Below are positions 23,036-37,598 of a DNA stretch of 64,000 nucleotides, in pieces. The stretch covers positions 108,429,314 to 108,493,313 of the forward strand of contig OY755042.1 in NCBI GenBank assembly GCA_963576565.1, read 5' to 3'. Positions within the stretch are counted from its first letter, which is position 1, and the number at the start of each line of letters is the position of its first letter. A model generated the notes under the pieces. The model ran no database searches. It was not told the DNA's origin and saw nothing but the letters and a program-made list of their open reading frames with translations. The stretch comes from Aspidapion aeneum. Its lineage: Eukaryota > Arthropoda > Insecta > Coleoptera > Brentidae. The position numbers were made by a program, and so were the translations under genes.

Positions 23036-24440
23036 CAACGCTCGAACACAGGATTGCTTATTTCGATTTAACTTTATGTTAGCGTCGCTCAAGCGAGATG
23101 ATGACTACCTGCTTACGTCACCAGCGGACCAGTTGCTTTGTTTGTATTGAGATTTCGTTTGATTTTAAGGTGTTTTTGACGTTTTTATCTCCGTTTTTTT
23201 GCGTTTTTTTATTAATTTGACAGTGTGGTTGACTATTTAGGATATAAATAAACCTTTAGAAATGTGAATTAAGTCAAAAATTTGGCTACTTTTGGCTTAT
23301 AAGTCCGTCCGTCCCTGTCATGAGCAGCTCCTTAAAATCTTTGCATTTGGCATAATATTAAATGTATTATGCGTTTGTCCCAACGATTTATATTTTCAGT
23401 GTAGGGATTATTCTTAAATAACGGAACGCTCAAGGGGGAGGGGGTTTTACCAGTGGCGGCTGCTACAGGGAGGCCAACGGAGTAGTAACCTCCCAAAATT
23501 AGACAAAAAAAAGTATGTTTAATAGATTTATTTATTATTATTGTCTAGTTCTTTTTATTATCTGTGGTTAACATCAAGCGATTAGTTGGGTAAACTTTTT
23601 TAGCGTAAATAATTACAAGCTGGCAGCGGCGCGCGGGGCAAGGTTTCAATTTCACCCGTTTTTCAGCGGGGTATGGTTGGATGTTCTCAAGTGGGCGCGG
23701 GAGGAATGTGTGTTTTAGTTCAATTCGGCCATCATCATCGTGCGTAAACGTCCGTTGCCCTTTGAAAATTATTCCTCAATTAGCACGAAAAAAAAAGAGA
23801 GCCTAATTTTACTTATGGTATAATTTTTCTATTTTGTATGTTAAGTACTATAATGACTAATAATCCCAGCAAAAAAAATGTTTGGAGAGAAACAGTGTAG
23901 ATAGAACTGGAGATGACCGTAATTTAAAAAAATTAAAAAAGATTGTTAATTAATTTGTTTTGTATAAATTGTATGATAAAATACCTTCTAGTTTTAGATC
24001 TGTAATATCAAATAAATACCTTTTTGTTACTACATAATATAAGTGTATTTTATTATATCCGCAAAAAAAAACAATGCAATATACATCTAATGATTTAAAT
24101 TGATTAAACTTTTAGAAAAAATCCTACTTCTATTCTAAAACTTTCAACTATTTAAAAAATTAACTCCAACATATCGTCTGGTAGGAAAATTCAGCTCTCA
24201 GAGCAAACTCTTGATTTACCAAATCATTTGTTTTAAATGAATGAAATTATTAATTATATTTACTAACACGAATAAAAAATTTGTTTGCAAATAAGCAAGA
24301 AAAAAGCGGGAAAAATTCACGATTGCAATGTGTATTAAATGAAGCGCGCTGAGCAGAGGTCCACTAGTGACGTAAGCAAGGCGCCGCCTACCGCTGAAAG
24401 ATTCGAGCTAATAGGTAATCCTGTGTGTTTAGTATCGTTG
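23036..24440. mobile_element. 1.4-kb inverted-repeat element with 9-bp target duplication (Mutator-like?)
   Basis: Inserted in the mariner. GGACATGAC flanks both sides (23,027-23,035 and 24,441-24,449). The element begins CAACGCTCGAACACAGGATT and ends AATCCTGTGTGTTTAGTATCGTTG when read on the plus strand (last bases CGTTG). Inverted similarity continues about 110 bp inward, including GCTTACGTCACCAGCGGACC against its complement at about 24,368-24,388. A 9-bp duplication and long terminal repeats are typical of Mutator-like elements, but no transposase remains. A hAT-like piece (23,451-23,760) is nested in it. Confidence 0.72.
23451..23760. mobile_element. hAT-like MITE fragment, homologous to 37,599-38,033
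   Basis: Starts CAGTGGCGGCTGCTACAGGG and shares CTAGTTCTTTTTATTATCTG, TTTTTTAGCGTAAA, TTACAAGCYGGCAGC and CCGTTTTTCAGCGG with the complete element at 37,599-38,033. The right terminus is not seen, so it is truncated. Confidence 0.75.
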
Positions 24441-24723
24441 GGACATGACATCCTCCTTACAGTCCCGAATTAAGTCCCGATGCTGTCTATACTTTTCCGA
24501 AAATCATGAATGAACGGTCAAGGATTTTAGTCCCCAGAGGAAGCAGTCGACGCTTTCAAGAATGCAATTTTGACATTACGAACAAAAGAGTGGAATTACA
24601 GCTTTGACAACTGGTTTGAGCGCATGCAAAAGTGCATTAATTTTAGTGAAGAATACTTCGAGAAACAGTAAAGTCTTTAATAGTTATCTACTGTTTTATA
24701 CTTGTATGGTTTTTAAAATTTTT

Positions 24724-24830
24724 AATTCGACTTTGGTATGTCAATTTTGAAAGATCAACTGTCAGTTTTCAATGGAAAACTGTCAGAATAGTGCCGGCTC
24801 TATTACCGCCTGGCTTTATTGCAATAAGTC
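24724..24830. mobile_element. Truncated copy of the ACCTATTGCAATA MITE
   Basis: ATTCGACTTTGGTATGTCAA and the following 90 bp match the right half of the MITE at 16,838-17,107. The end is decayed (GCAATAAGTCC). Confidence 0.8.
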
Positions 24831-25239
24831 CCTATTAAAACATACAGCACAAATTATGTGTGGTGCTGTTAATGAAAGTAAAGCTTATGGGAGAACCTAT
24901 TATTTTGTTTATTTAGGCTTTTAGTTTATAATTTACGAACATAGTGTTAGATTATGAAGCAGCAGCCTACTGCCTTGCTCTAATAATAGAGCAGGCCAGA
25001 ATCTGTCAGGGCTTAAACGATAAATAATATAATTTTGTTATGGTCCACACATTGTAAAGAACTAGTCTTGTTTTAAGATGCAAAAAAATAATTAAGTAGT
25101 TAGGGGAAGCCGGGGCTGATTGTCACACTTTTTATTAATTTGCATTTGTCATAGCCAAAGTCTTAATATAGCAAAGACACTAATATATCAGTTGAAGGTC
25201 TATTCATTGTAGATTATAAAAAACTAAACAGTTTTTCTT
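24831..25239. other. Unassigned region
   Basis: No feature recognised in about 400 bp. Confidence 0.4.
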
Positions 25240-25538
25240 ACAGGCGCGGTTCGAGCCGCAGGCGAGGGGAGGCGGTACATTATAAACACCAGTATACAAG
25301 TGATTCTCTCTTAAAACTGGTTGCGTCAACGAACACCTAGAGCATCTTACACCAGTTGAAAGAGATCAGCAACATATTTGTAGGCAAAAAGTTTTATTTA
25401 TAATGTCGTTTTTCAGTTTTAACTGTCGTACCATGCTCTAACAGTTCCAGGACGCCACCAGTTTTAAAAGAGAATAACTTGTATACTGGTGTTTAAAATG
25501 TACCGCCTTACCTCGCCTACGGCACAAGCCGCGCCTGT
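25240..25538. mobile_element. ~300-bp MITE with long terminal inverted repeats
   Basis: Begins ACAGGCGCGGTTCGAGCCGC and ends GGCACAAGCCGCGCCTGT. Inverted similarity covers about 100 bp per arm, including GAGGCGGTACATT, AAACACCAGTATACAAG and AAAACTGGT. No coding capacity. Flanks share only TT/TTA, so the superfamily is not resolved. Confidence 0.82.
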
Positions 25539-25606
25539 TTAACATCAGAAAATATTACACATTTTGTCGAAAAAAAAACAAGTGTGACTTTTAACCCCGG
25601 GCTCAG

Positions 25607-26310
25607 TGGCTGCTGGTGACGTAATAAATTGGGGGGGGGGGGGGCAGAAATTTATATTGCATGGAAAAGGAGATAAAAAACTTACCTAAACAATTTTATT
25701 TTAGCATTTTACAAACAAGCAGCTACTTGGTGTAGTTTTTAGTTTATTTCTTTATAGATAAAGTCTATTTGCCCTTCTTTTACATGCGCAAAGTGCTTGG
25801 ATTAGCACCAGTTTCAGACTCATCATGGCCCCGTAGAGCAACCTCAAAAATCCCACAGAATTTTAAACAGTCTATTAACCTACTAAGTATATGTCTATTT
25901 TGTGCCACATTCTCATTATGTTCAGTAATGTTTTGCCTATAGGCACTATTCAATTGGCACCTAATATCAGTTTTGCCTAGCATAGAAAATTCTATGAGGT
26001 TATTTAAATAAGTAGCAGTTACTTTGTGTCTTTAACTTTTCACTAAAGTGCTAGAGATCACACATTCCCCTTGCCACCCACGCAATCGCATAACTGGTTT
26101 TCAGCATTGTATACTTTTTTATTACTTGCACTAAAATTTTGGTTAATTTTTAGAATTTTTAGGTCCGGTTTATGTGGCCCTAAAGATTTTATTTGTAATT
26201 GAAGTTCATATGTCAACGTATTTAAATTTGCACAGTTAATTGTGTAATCGACGGTATTTATTTCCATTTTGTGAACAAACGAAAACAAAAACAATGACAC
26301 GCGACCGGCA
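25607..26310 (-). pseudogene. hAT transposase N-terminal fragment (ZMYM1/DUF4371-like)
   Basis: Minus strand, N to C: LQIKSLGPHKPDLKI (the SLGPPRPDL block before the TTF-type zinc finger), a damaged finger (NQLCDCVGG), then a gap and LNSAYRQNITEHNENVAQN followed by RHILSRLIDCLKFCGIFEVA and LRGHDESETGANP, the conserved DUF4371 block of this hAT group. After about 25,783 coding stops and a CAGTGGCTGCTGGTGACGTA terminus with a G-run lies at 25,607-25,640. The catalytic core and dimerisation region are missing, so this is an internally deleted element. The opposite end was not found. Confidence 0.82.
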
Positions 26311-26544
26311 ATGCTTTTTACTACTGACTTATTTCCAAACTAGTAAGAACCTTTCATTTTGAAATTTGTATTGGAGAACTTGGCTTTAATTTTATCTGAA
26401 TTCTTTTTACGGAATGCCATTTTCGCGTACTTGGCTTTTTTTACATGAAATGTTTTTGTTATGATTTTACTTCTTTTTTAAAGGAATTGGATAATACTTA
26501 ATTTTTAAAGTAGTAAAATATGCGGAATATTGTTCAAAACTTTT
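26311..26544. other. Unassigned spacer
   Basis: Likely 5' untranslated part of the hAT element; no motif to prove it. Confidence 0.3.
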
Positions 26545-27480
26545 GCAATGCCTTACTTAAATTTTTGAGGTTTTTTAATTTTTTTCCATGGTTTTATCGT
26601 AGTTCCTATCAGCCTTCAAAAGCTCAGCTCTCTAGCGTTTTTGAAAGTGCACAATGTTACTTTTACATAACTTTACATGTATAGGGGAGGGAAATAAATT
26701 AAAATTGTCGTGTTTTTAAATTTTGTCCTATGGTTTTATCATAGTTATCAGTCTTCCAATGCTCAGCTCTCTAGCGTTTCTCGAAGTGGGCAATGTTAGT
26801 TTTATATAAATTTACATTTATAGGAGAGGGAAGTAAATTAAAATGTTGGTGGTTTTAAATTGTTTCATATAGTTTTATCATATTGTCTTTCAGTCTTAAA
26901 AAGTTCAGCTCTCTAGCGTTTCTGGGAGTGGGCAGTGTTGCTTTTACAGGAAGGAAGTAAATTAGAATTTTGAGGTATTTTAATTTTTTTCCATAACTTT
27001 ATCATAGTTACTATCGGTCTTCCAAAGCTCAGCTCTCTAGCATGTCTGGAAGTAGGCAATGTTACTTTTACTTAACTTTAAATTTATAGGGGAGGAAAGT
27101 AAATTAAAATTTTGGGGTGTTTTTCCTATAGTTTTATCATAGTTCCTATCAGTCTGCCAAAACTCAAATCTCTAGCATTTCTGGAAGTGGGCAATGCTAC
27201 TTTTACATAACTTTAATTGTATAGGGGAGAAGACAAAATTAAAATTTTGGTGTTTTTTGATTTTTTTCTATAGTTTTATCATAGATCCTATCAGTCTGCC
27301 AAAGCTCAGCTCTCTAGCATTTCTGGAAGTGGGCGATGCTACCTTTACATAACTTTAAATGTATAGGGGAGGGGAGTAAATTAAAATTTTGGGATTTTTT
27401 GATTTTTTCCAGGGGTTTAGTCATAATTTCTATCAGTCTGCCAAATTTCTGCTTTGTAGCATGTCTGGAAGTACAGTAGA
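26545..27480. repeat. Tandem array, ~125-145-bp unit, seven copies
   Basis: Anchored by CTCAGCTCTCTAGCNTKTCT at about 26,624, 26,763, 26,905, 27,029, 27,165 (decayed), 27,305 and 27,447 (decayed). Each unit also has TAGTTTTATCATAG, TTACTTTTACATAACTTTA and GGGGAGGNAAGTAAATTAAA. Unit length varies through small deletions. No coding signal. Confidence 0.9.
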
Positions 27481-27495
27481 ATATTGATGATCTAT

Positions 27496-27520
27496 ACATG
27501 AGTGAGTGAGTGAGTGAGTG
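27496..27520. repeat. (GAGT)n microsatellite
   Basis: About six GAGT units directly after the 7-unit array. Confidence 0.85.
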
Positions 27521-27781
27521 GCAATTTCGACGTTTTTTGAAATTTCGTAACTACTTTACTACTTTATGGAATTTTATTTACTACGACTGCGCAAAGTTTG
27601 AGATTCGTAGCTCATTCCGAAGTAGAGTTTAAGGTAGGTCAAATATCGGCTGAAATGTTTTAAGAAAAGATGGTTACGGCGCGCGAACTTGGCGAGGCAC
27701 TGCCGCGCCGTGCCCTTAGATTAGTTATTAGTTTAAAAAGTTATTCTAAATACTTAAATTCACACTTTTCACGAATGTGAT

Positions 27782-28006
27782 TTGTTTTTTATCTGCGCAA
27801 TTTTTGATAAGATAGTTCGAAGCCGATCAGTAAGCTCTTTCATTGAGCTTTTGAAATTACAAAGACATTTAAAATTAAACAAATTAAAAGGAGCTGTTTT
27901 GCATCATAATAATAGAAGAGCACATGTATCAATGAGGTCACGAACCATAACGGGAATGGGATTGGTCGCTGTTGATGGTATGCCCATACGTGCTTTAAGC
28001 GCGTAA
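27782..28006 (+). pseudogene. Possible mariner transposase remnant
   Basis: Encodes LNKLKGAVLHHNNRRAHVSM, resembling the mariner block around the second catalytic aspartate (LHHDNARPH), here with Asp replaced by Asn. Sequence before and after shows no further collinear motifs. The fragment could be a diverged mariner or chance similarity. Confidence 0.4.
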
Positions 28007-28084
28007 TGGTATTCCTATCTAATAATCACGAGAGCTTCTTTTTGGTGGGTTTTTTTATTGTCTTAAACACCGTTTAATTTTCTA

Positions 28085-28262
28085 ATAGTACACACTGAAA
28101 AATTTTTTGGTAATTTTCCGTAATAATTTCTTACATAATTATACTGTAAATGTGTTTTTTTCAGTACTTTAGATGTATTTTTCCATTTTTACAGGATATC
28201 ACTGAAAAAATTTTGGTAATTTTCCATAATATATCATGTAATTTTTTACATAACATAAACTG
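28085..28262. repeat. AT-rich repeat flanking the giant microsatellite element (left)
   Basis: Contains ACTGAAAAAATTTTGGTAAT twice and TTTTTTCAGTACTTTAGATG. The last word recurs, nearly identical, directly right of the element at about 31,712 (TTTTTTCAGTACTGTAGATG), so the element sits inside a repeated sequence. Confidence 0.65.
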
Positions 28263-31711
<3,449 letters not shown>

Positions 31712-32200
31712 TATTTTTTTCAGTACTGTAGATGTATTTTTCCGTTTTTACAGAGTACATTAAGTTTTTACACACCTCAATTTTTTTAACTTATCCTGTA
31801 ATGTGTAATTTTACAAAACATTTTTTTCAGTGTAAATTGGGTTTTTATATAACTGGATATGGAAAAAATAATTTTCTTTTAAATTTTAATTTTTCATCAA
31901 AAATTTACAAATTATATCATGTAATTTTACTTATCCTGTAATGTGATGGTAAGTGTAATTTTACAAAACACTTTTTTCATTGTAAATTGGGTTTTTACAT
32001 AACTGGATTTGGAAAAAAGAATTTGCTTTTGAATTTTAATTTTTCCTCAAAAATTTACAAAATATATCATGTAATTTTACGTATCCTGTAATACGATGGT
32101 AAGAGTTTTTTTAAGGCTCTGTAAAATTACAGTATAAAACGTTAGTTACACAGTTGCCAACATTTTTTATTGGAATTTTACAAAACACTTGTTTTAATGC
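31712..32200. repeat. AT-rich tandem repeat (~149-bp unit) right of the giant element
   Basis: CAGTGTAAATTGGGTTTTTA at about 31,828 and CATTGTAAATTGGGTTTTTA at about 31,977 start two units that continue through TTTACAAANTATATCATGTA and ATTTTACNTATCCTGTAAT. The unit is built of TGTAATTTTAC-like words, also seen left of the giant element. Confidence 0.75.
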
Positions 32201-32415
32201 ACACTCTGGGGGGTGCAGCCTAACCTTCTCGAGATATTATAAAAAATCGATGGTGCTCGCAGGACCAGTCTACATTGGTAGCTATGCCACTGGCGTAGGT
32301 ACAATGAATCCTGGGTTGCGGATCCACACGCATAGATGGATCCTGAGGTGGCTTGAGCGCAGGAATTTGATACATTTGAATATTGACTTTTTGGGGAAAA
32401 TTCAATTCAATTGCT
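32201..32415. other. Short unassigned sequence
   Basis: Higher GC than its surroundings; small frames on both strands have no recognised family. Confidence 0.35.
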
Positions 32416-32419
32416 TATA

Positions 32420-34440
32420 TTCCCTACCCTAAAAATCGCTAAATTACGTTTTTCCGAATCTTAATTTAGGGTGTGGTTCTCTCGAGTCTCTAATGCTTCA
32501 CAATACTACAACTCGGTGCTTTTGTTGATAAACTGTATAGTTTTTGAATTATGAATTTTCAAAGTTTGGCCATTTTGGTCTTATGGGATTCCCTACCCTA
32601 AAATTCGCTAAATGACGTTTTTTCGAATCTTAACTCAGGGTGTGGTTTTTTCGTATCTCTATGGCCCCACCATACTGCAACTCGGTGCTCTTGTTGATAA
32701 ACTGTATAGTTTTTGAAATATGAATTTTTAAAGATTGGCCATTTTGGTCTTATGGGATTGTAAATGGCATGCCGTTAATAAATAAATAAAATAAATAAAA
32801 TATAAAAATTCCCTACCCTAAAATTCGCTAAATGACGTTTTTTCGAATCGTAATTCAGGTTGTGGTTTTTTCGTATCTCTATGGCCCCACCATACAGCAA
32901 CTCGGTGCTTTTGTTGAAAAACTATATAGTTTTTGAAATATGAATTTTCAAAGTTTGGCCATTTTGGTCTTATGGGATTCCCTACCCTAAAATTCGCTAA
33001 ATGACATTTTTTCGAATCTTAACTCAGGGTGTGGTTTTTTCGTATCTCTATGGCCCCACCATACTGCAACTCGCTGCTTTTGTTGAAAAACTGTATAGTT
33101 TTTGAAATATGAATTTTCAAAGTTTGGCCATTTTGGTCTTATGGGATTCTCACCCTAAAATTCGCTAAATGACGTTTTTATGAATCTTAACTTAGGTTGT
33201 TGTTTTTTCGCATGTCATTGGCCCCACCATACTACATCTAGGTGCTTTTGTTGATAAACTGTATAGTTTTTGAAATATGAATTTTCAAAGTTTGGCCATT
33301 TTGGTCTTATGGGATTCCCTACCCTAAAACTCGCTAAATGACGTTTTTTCGAATCTTAACTCAGGGTGTGGTTTTTTCGTATCTCTATGGCCTCACCATA
33401 CTGCAACTCGGTGCTTCTGTTGATAAACTGTATAGTTTTTAAAATATGAATTTTCAAAATTTGGCCATTTTGGTCTTATGAGATTCCCTACCCTAAAATT
33501 CGCTAAATGACGTTTTTTCGAATCTTAACTCAGAGTGTGGTTTTTTCGTATCTCTATGGCCCCACCATACTGTAACTCGGTGCTTTTGTTGAAAAACTAT
33601 ATAGGTTTTAAAATGTGAATTTTCAAAATTTTGTCATTTTACCCTAAAATTCTCTAAATGATTTAGTTGAAATAAAATATTTTGCAAACATACATCAAAA
33701 TATAAAAAAAAAATTAGTTAAGGTGCGTATTTGCATCAGATTAATCGCAGAAACGCATTTCTAACGGGTGTTTTTAGGTCAGAATTTGCACAAATTGTCT
33801 CCTCCCTTTGCCTTTATAGCTAAAACGAGACTTACAAAGAAAAAACTCAGGGTGTGGTTTTTTCGTATCTCTATGGCCCCACCATACTGCAGCTCAGTGC
33901 TTTTGTTGATAAACTGGATAGTTTTTGAATTATGAATTTTCAAAGTTTGGCCATTTTAGTCTTATGGGATTCCCTACCCTAAAATTCGCTAAATGACGTT
34001 TTTTCGAATCTTACCTCAGGGTGTGGTTTTTTCTTATCTCTATGGCCCCACCATACTGCAACTCGGTGCTTTTGTTGATAAACTGTATAGTTTTTGAATT
34101 ATGAATATTCAAAAATCGGCCATTTTGGTCTTATGGGATTCCCTACCCTCTAAAATTCGCTAAATGACGTTTTTTCGAATATTAACTCAGGGTATGGTTT
34201 TTTCGCATCTTTATGGCCCCATCATACTACAACTAGGTGCTTTTGTTGAAAAACTATATAGGTTTTAAAATGTGAATTTTCAAAATTTGGTCATTTTGGC
34301 TTTATGGGATTCCTTACCCTAAAATTCTCTAAATGACGTTTTTTCGAATCTTAACTCAGGGTATGGTTTTTTCGTATCTGTATGGCCCCACCATACTGCA
34401 GCTCAGTGCTTTTGTTGATAAACTGGATAGTTTTTGAATT
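32420..34440. repeat. Satellite array, ~168-bp unit, about eleven copies
   Basis: Units begin CCCTACCCTAAAATTCGCTA at about 32,420, 32,589, 32,811, 32,981, 33,149, 33,315, 33,483, 33,640, 33,970, 34,142 and 34,310. Each contains CAGGGTGTGGTTTTTTCGTA, GGCCCCACCATACTGCAACT and TTTGGCCATTTTGGTCTTAT. One unit has a ~50-bp AT-rich insert with AAATAAATAAAATAAATAA near 32,785, and another is broken by an unrelated 180-bp sequence (33,660-33,846). Copies are highly similar, and there is no coding capacity. Confidence 0.95.
33660..33846. mobile_element. 180-bp sequence inserted in the satellite; second copy at 37,272-37,450
   Basis: AAAATATTTTGCAAAC, GGTGCGTATTTGCATCAGAT, GCACAAATTGTCTCCTCCCT and ACGAGACTTACAAAGAAAAA are shared almost exactly with 37,272-37,450. 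Here the segment sits between two satellite half-units, replacing part of a unit. No inverted termini or Pol III boxes were seen. It may be a SINE-like or deleted element. Confidence 0.7.
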
Positions 34441-34469
34441 AAAATTTTTTTGTCGAAACGTGCGATTAA

Positions 34470-35500
34470 GATGAACATTGCATAATAATTTACTATGGTT
34501 TTTTTCCGGACCAGACAAAATAACGGGTTCGCTATAGGCTAAATATGTTAATAAATCTTTTTAAATCACTGATGGGCGATGTTATGTAACAATAAAATAT
34601 AACAAATTAAGTTTTTTTAAATAAATATTTATAGTTGACCTAATTAATAGACTTTACAGGCTTTTGCCACTAATTAGTGTGGCAATAATTCGATTACCTT
34701 AGTTTGGCGTCTTATCGCAATGTAACAAAACGGGATTTGAATATAAGTGGTATTTTTGCCATTTATAAGTTTTTAAATATTTTTAATTAAATATTGTTTT
34801 TGACATCAATAAGCATTAATCCTAGTTAAACTAGTTTAAGAATAAGTAAAATTTATGGCAAAACCAGCGACTTGTTTTTTGGCATATTTTCAGGTTCGCT
34901 GTATTTTATTTAATAAGAGTAGTATTCGGCTAATATGTCCTTTGAGCCACTAACATCAAAATAATTCATATTTTGTAACTGGAAACAAATTTTCTAAACT
35001 ATTTTCAATTTTTAAAAACACACTGTATAAGTTTAATTTCTAACTATTTCCTAAGTCCACGCATCTTTAGGTTACGCTGGTATTTCATCTCTTTGTTTGG
35101 AACGTTTAAAGCACAGTCCATCTCTTTCTCGCCAAAGCTTAGACTGATTGGCGGCAAGCTAAGAATGCCTAGAGAGCAGGCTGGCTTTGGCTGAGACAAG
35201 AAAATCGTTAGAGAAAATATTCTTTAGTTGGCTGCTGCTCGCTTTACACCACTTCTTAAGGGGTTTTTTTCTCAACTAAGGAAATTTTAAATTTGGCAAT
35301 AATTTTAACTTTGTATTTTGAGTTTATTTTAATTTTAAAGTTTTTGATTATTACTGTTTCCAGTGTTTTAAAATATTATTGTCATCTTTTTTCTGGTTTT
35401 TTAACATCAAATAAAAAATCTTTCGTTGCCGTAACATCGGCATTTTTAATCAATATTACATCCCAAACAATAGTATTAGGTAAATTAAACAGTTGATCGA
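34470..35500. repeat. Dispersed repeat, second copy near 61,900-62,425
   Basis: Shares with 61,940-62,425 an ordered series of blocks: GTTTTTTTCTNNACTAAGGA-like, TTGAGTTTATTTTAATTTTA, AAAGTTTTTGATTATTA and TTTTTTCTGGTTTTTTAACA followed by TCTTTCGT. Divergence is high. Family unknown. Confidence 0.5.
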
Positions 35501-35654
35501 ATAGCTTCACCTATTCAATCAACGTTTAAAATGTTGATAAATTAATATATGTACGTATTTACAACAAACATACAAAAGGTTTTTAAAACCTAAAAGTTTA
35601 AAGAGTGTAAATATTTGAATAATAAAAGTTTAATAGTGGTAAAATTTGATATTT

Positions 35655-36848
35655 GATTAAGAACTTTATAACTATGGATTACGAGGAAAAGTTTTGGAAT
35701 GGTTTAAAAATTATTTGTTTAACAGAAAACAACGTACTAAAATAATAAACACACTATCATCAAAAAAAGAAATCAAAATTGGGGTACCTCAGGGAAGTAA
35801 ATTGGGGCCATTATTATTTATTCTTTACATAAATGATTTACCATCCATTTTGAAATATAGTTTAATTCAGATGTTTGCGGATGATACGTTAATTTACTTA
35901 AAAGGCAATTCTTTGGAACATATTATTAATTTATTAAATTCTGACTTAAAATTAGTTTTAAATTGGTTAAATACAAACAAATTAAAATTAAATGTTAATG
36001 AAACCAAATGTATGACAATACATTTGAAAAGTAATCCATTAAATTTAGAAATTCAAATAAACAATGAAAAATTGGAAATCGTGAATTCATTCAAATATCT
36101 AGGAATTATAGTAGACTCAAAATTAAAGTTTAATTTATACTACGATAATATCATTTCGAAAATAGCAGCAAAAATTGGATATTTAGGAAGAATAAGTCAT
36201 TATTTATAATTTTTCTCAAAAAAATTTGTATACAACACAATAATTTTGCCATATTTTTTGTATTGCTCAACTATTTTATATTCAGCTAATGAAGACATTC
36301 TGGAAAAATTACAAATTTTACAAAATCGTGCAATGAGAATAATTTTAAATGCAGATAAATATACCAAAATAAAAACAATGTTAAAGAAATTAAACTGGCT
36401 ATATGTAAAAAATTTAATATTTTATAATGTTTGTATTTTTATTTATAAAATTAATAATAATTTACTACCAGATTCCTTAAAACAATTTATAAATCAAAAT
36501 TATAATTATCATACTTACAATACCCGGACAAGAGAAGATTTTCATTTGAGCACTACATCAAAATTAATTGTTCAAAAATCAATATTTTCAAAAGGCTTGA
36601 GTGAATTCAATAAATTAAACGTGTCAATTAAAAATGAACCAAATTTAAAAAAATTTAAAAAAAGTATAAAAAAATATTTACATATTTTCAATACAATTTA
36701 TATAAAGTTATTAAATTTTATTAATATAGTGTTAGTTTATACCTATTTATTTATTTGTTGTATAAATTTGAATTTTAAGTTTTTAGTTGATTTAAGAAAA
36801 AATTGTAGCAAATATGCTAAATAAAAGCTTAAAACAAAAAAAAAATTA
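35655..36848 (+). pseudogene. Non-LTR retrotransposon, RT C-terminal two thirds (LINE family D)
   Basis: The frame opens at about 35,666 with YGLRGKVLEWFKNYLFNRKQ, then GVPQGSKLGPLLFILYINDL (RT motif B region) and MFADDTLIYL (catalytic motif C), then NTNKLKLNVNETKCMTIH and FKYLGIIVDSKLKF. A single in-frame TAA at 36,207-36,209 interrupts; the same frame continues ILPYFLYCSTILYSANEDIL and LQILQNRAMRIIL to 36,824. An A-rich tail follows at 36,836-36,847. Domain order and the RNRAMRII block fit the CR1/Jockey group. The 5' end is truncated. One stop in about 385 codons makes this one of the youngest coding elements here. Confidence 0.9.
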
Positions 36849-37270
36849 ATCATGTTTAATACTTTTATCAATTTTCAAATTGTTGCACAAATTGGTAGCT
36901 CGCAACGTTTAAGCCTTGGCTACTTGGTTTGACAGTACTACTGTCAAGCATGTCACCTGTTACAGCAATGACGGCGCTAGCAATAGAAAAATGTTACTAC
37001 TTCTTTGACTCGCACAAAATCTATATAGCATTTTCGTTTAGCTGATGAAGTTCTAGATTTCACTTTGAGAACCCTGTATACAAAGCAATTATTCAAATTG
37101 TGTGTCCACCCATCAGAGACCACCACAGGTGAACCAATCGTAAACGCAGCGACATCTACATACAAATGCTCGTAAAAATACATTTTCCCTGCGTTTGTCC
37201 CGGAAAAAAAATTGAAACGAGTATTCTTGTATAATATGGTGCAAGGAAACTCTGAACTTTATATCAAACG
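36849..37270. other. Unassigned region after LINE family D
   Basis: No element ends or coding signals recognised. Includes CTACTGTCAAGCATGTCACC and a minus-strand frame (37,183-36,977) with no known family. Confidence 0.35.
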
Positions 37271-37271
37271 T

Positions 37272-37450
37272 AGATAAATAAAATATTTTGCAAACACATC
37301 AAAATATAAAAATAATGTTTAGTTAAGGTGCGTATTTGCATCAGATTAATCGCAGAAAAGCACTTCTAACGGGTGTTTTTAGGTCAGAATTTGCACAAAT
37401 TGTCTCCTCCCTTTGCCTTTATAGCTAAAACGAGACTTACAAAGAAAAAA
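37272..37450. repeat. Second copy of the 180-bp sequence found in the 168-bp satellite
   Basis: Near-identical to 33,660-33,846 (for example ACGGGTGTTTTTAGGTCAGA). Here it is followed by unrelated sequence, so the segment is dispersed rather than part of the satellite. Confidence 0.8.
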
Positions 37451-37598
37451 AAGAATTCTTTAAAATTTCTTCGTAATAAATAACGATTTATTGGATTATT
37501 TGTTCGAGTTAATGACATACTATAAACCTTTAATTTCAAAGAAATTTTTTTAAGGGAAAAAGTTGAATTTGTGACATATGATGAAAAAATATCCTGTA

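Larger units (their letters stand above)
22985..24700 (+). pseudogene. mariner fragment interrupted by a 1.4-kb insertion
   Basis: The left piece (about 22,990-23,035) reads TIEFLTQQNVGLLD-like sequence and the right piece (24,441-24,690) covers SYSPE...FPKIMNE, then the end TNEWNYSFDNWFERMQKCIN and FSEEYFEKQ before TAA. Together they are the C-terminal third of a mariner transposase, collinear with 45,490-47,000. The break point carries the 9-bp direct repeat of the inserted element. The N-terminal two thirds are absent. Confidence 0.82.

Noticed and set aside
23451..24400. CCGCCTACCGCTG at ~24,387 as the right end of the nested hAT
   Set aside because: It pairs with 23,100-23,130 as part of the long terminal repeat of the 1.4-kb element, and no 8-bp duplication fits.
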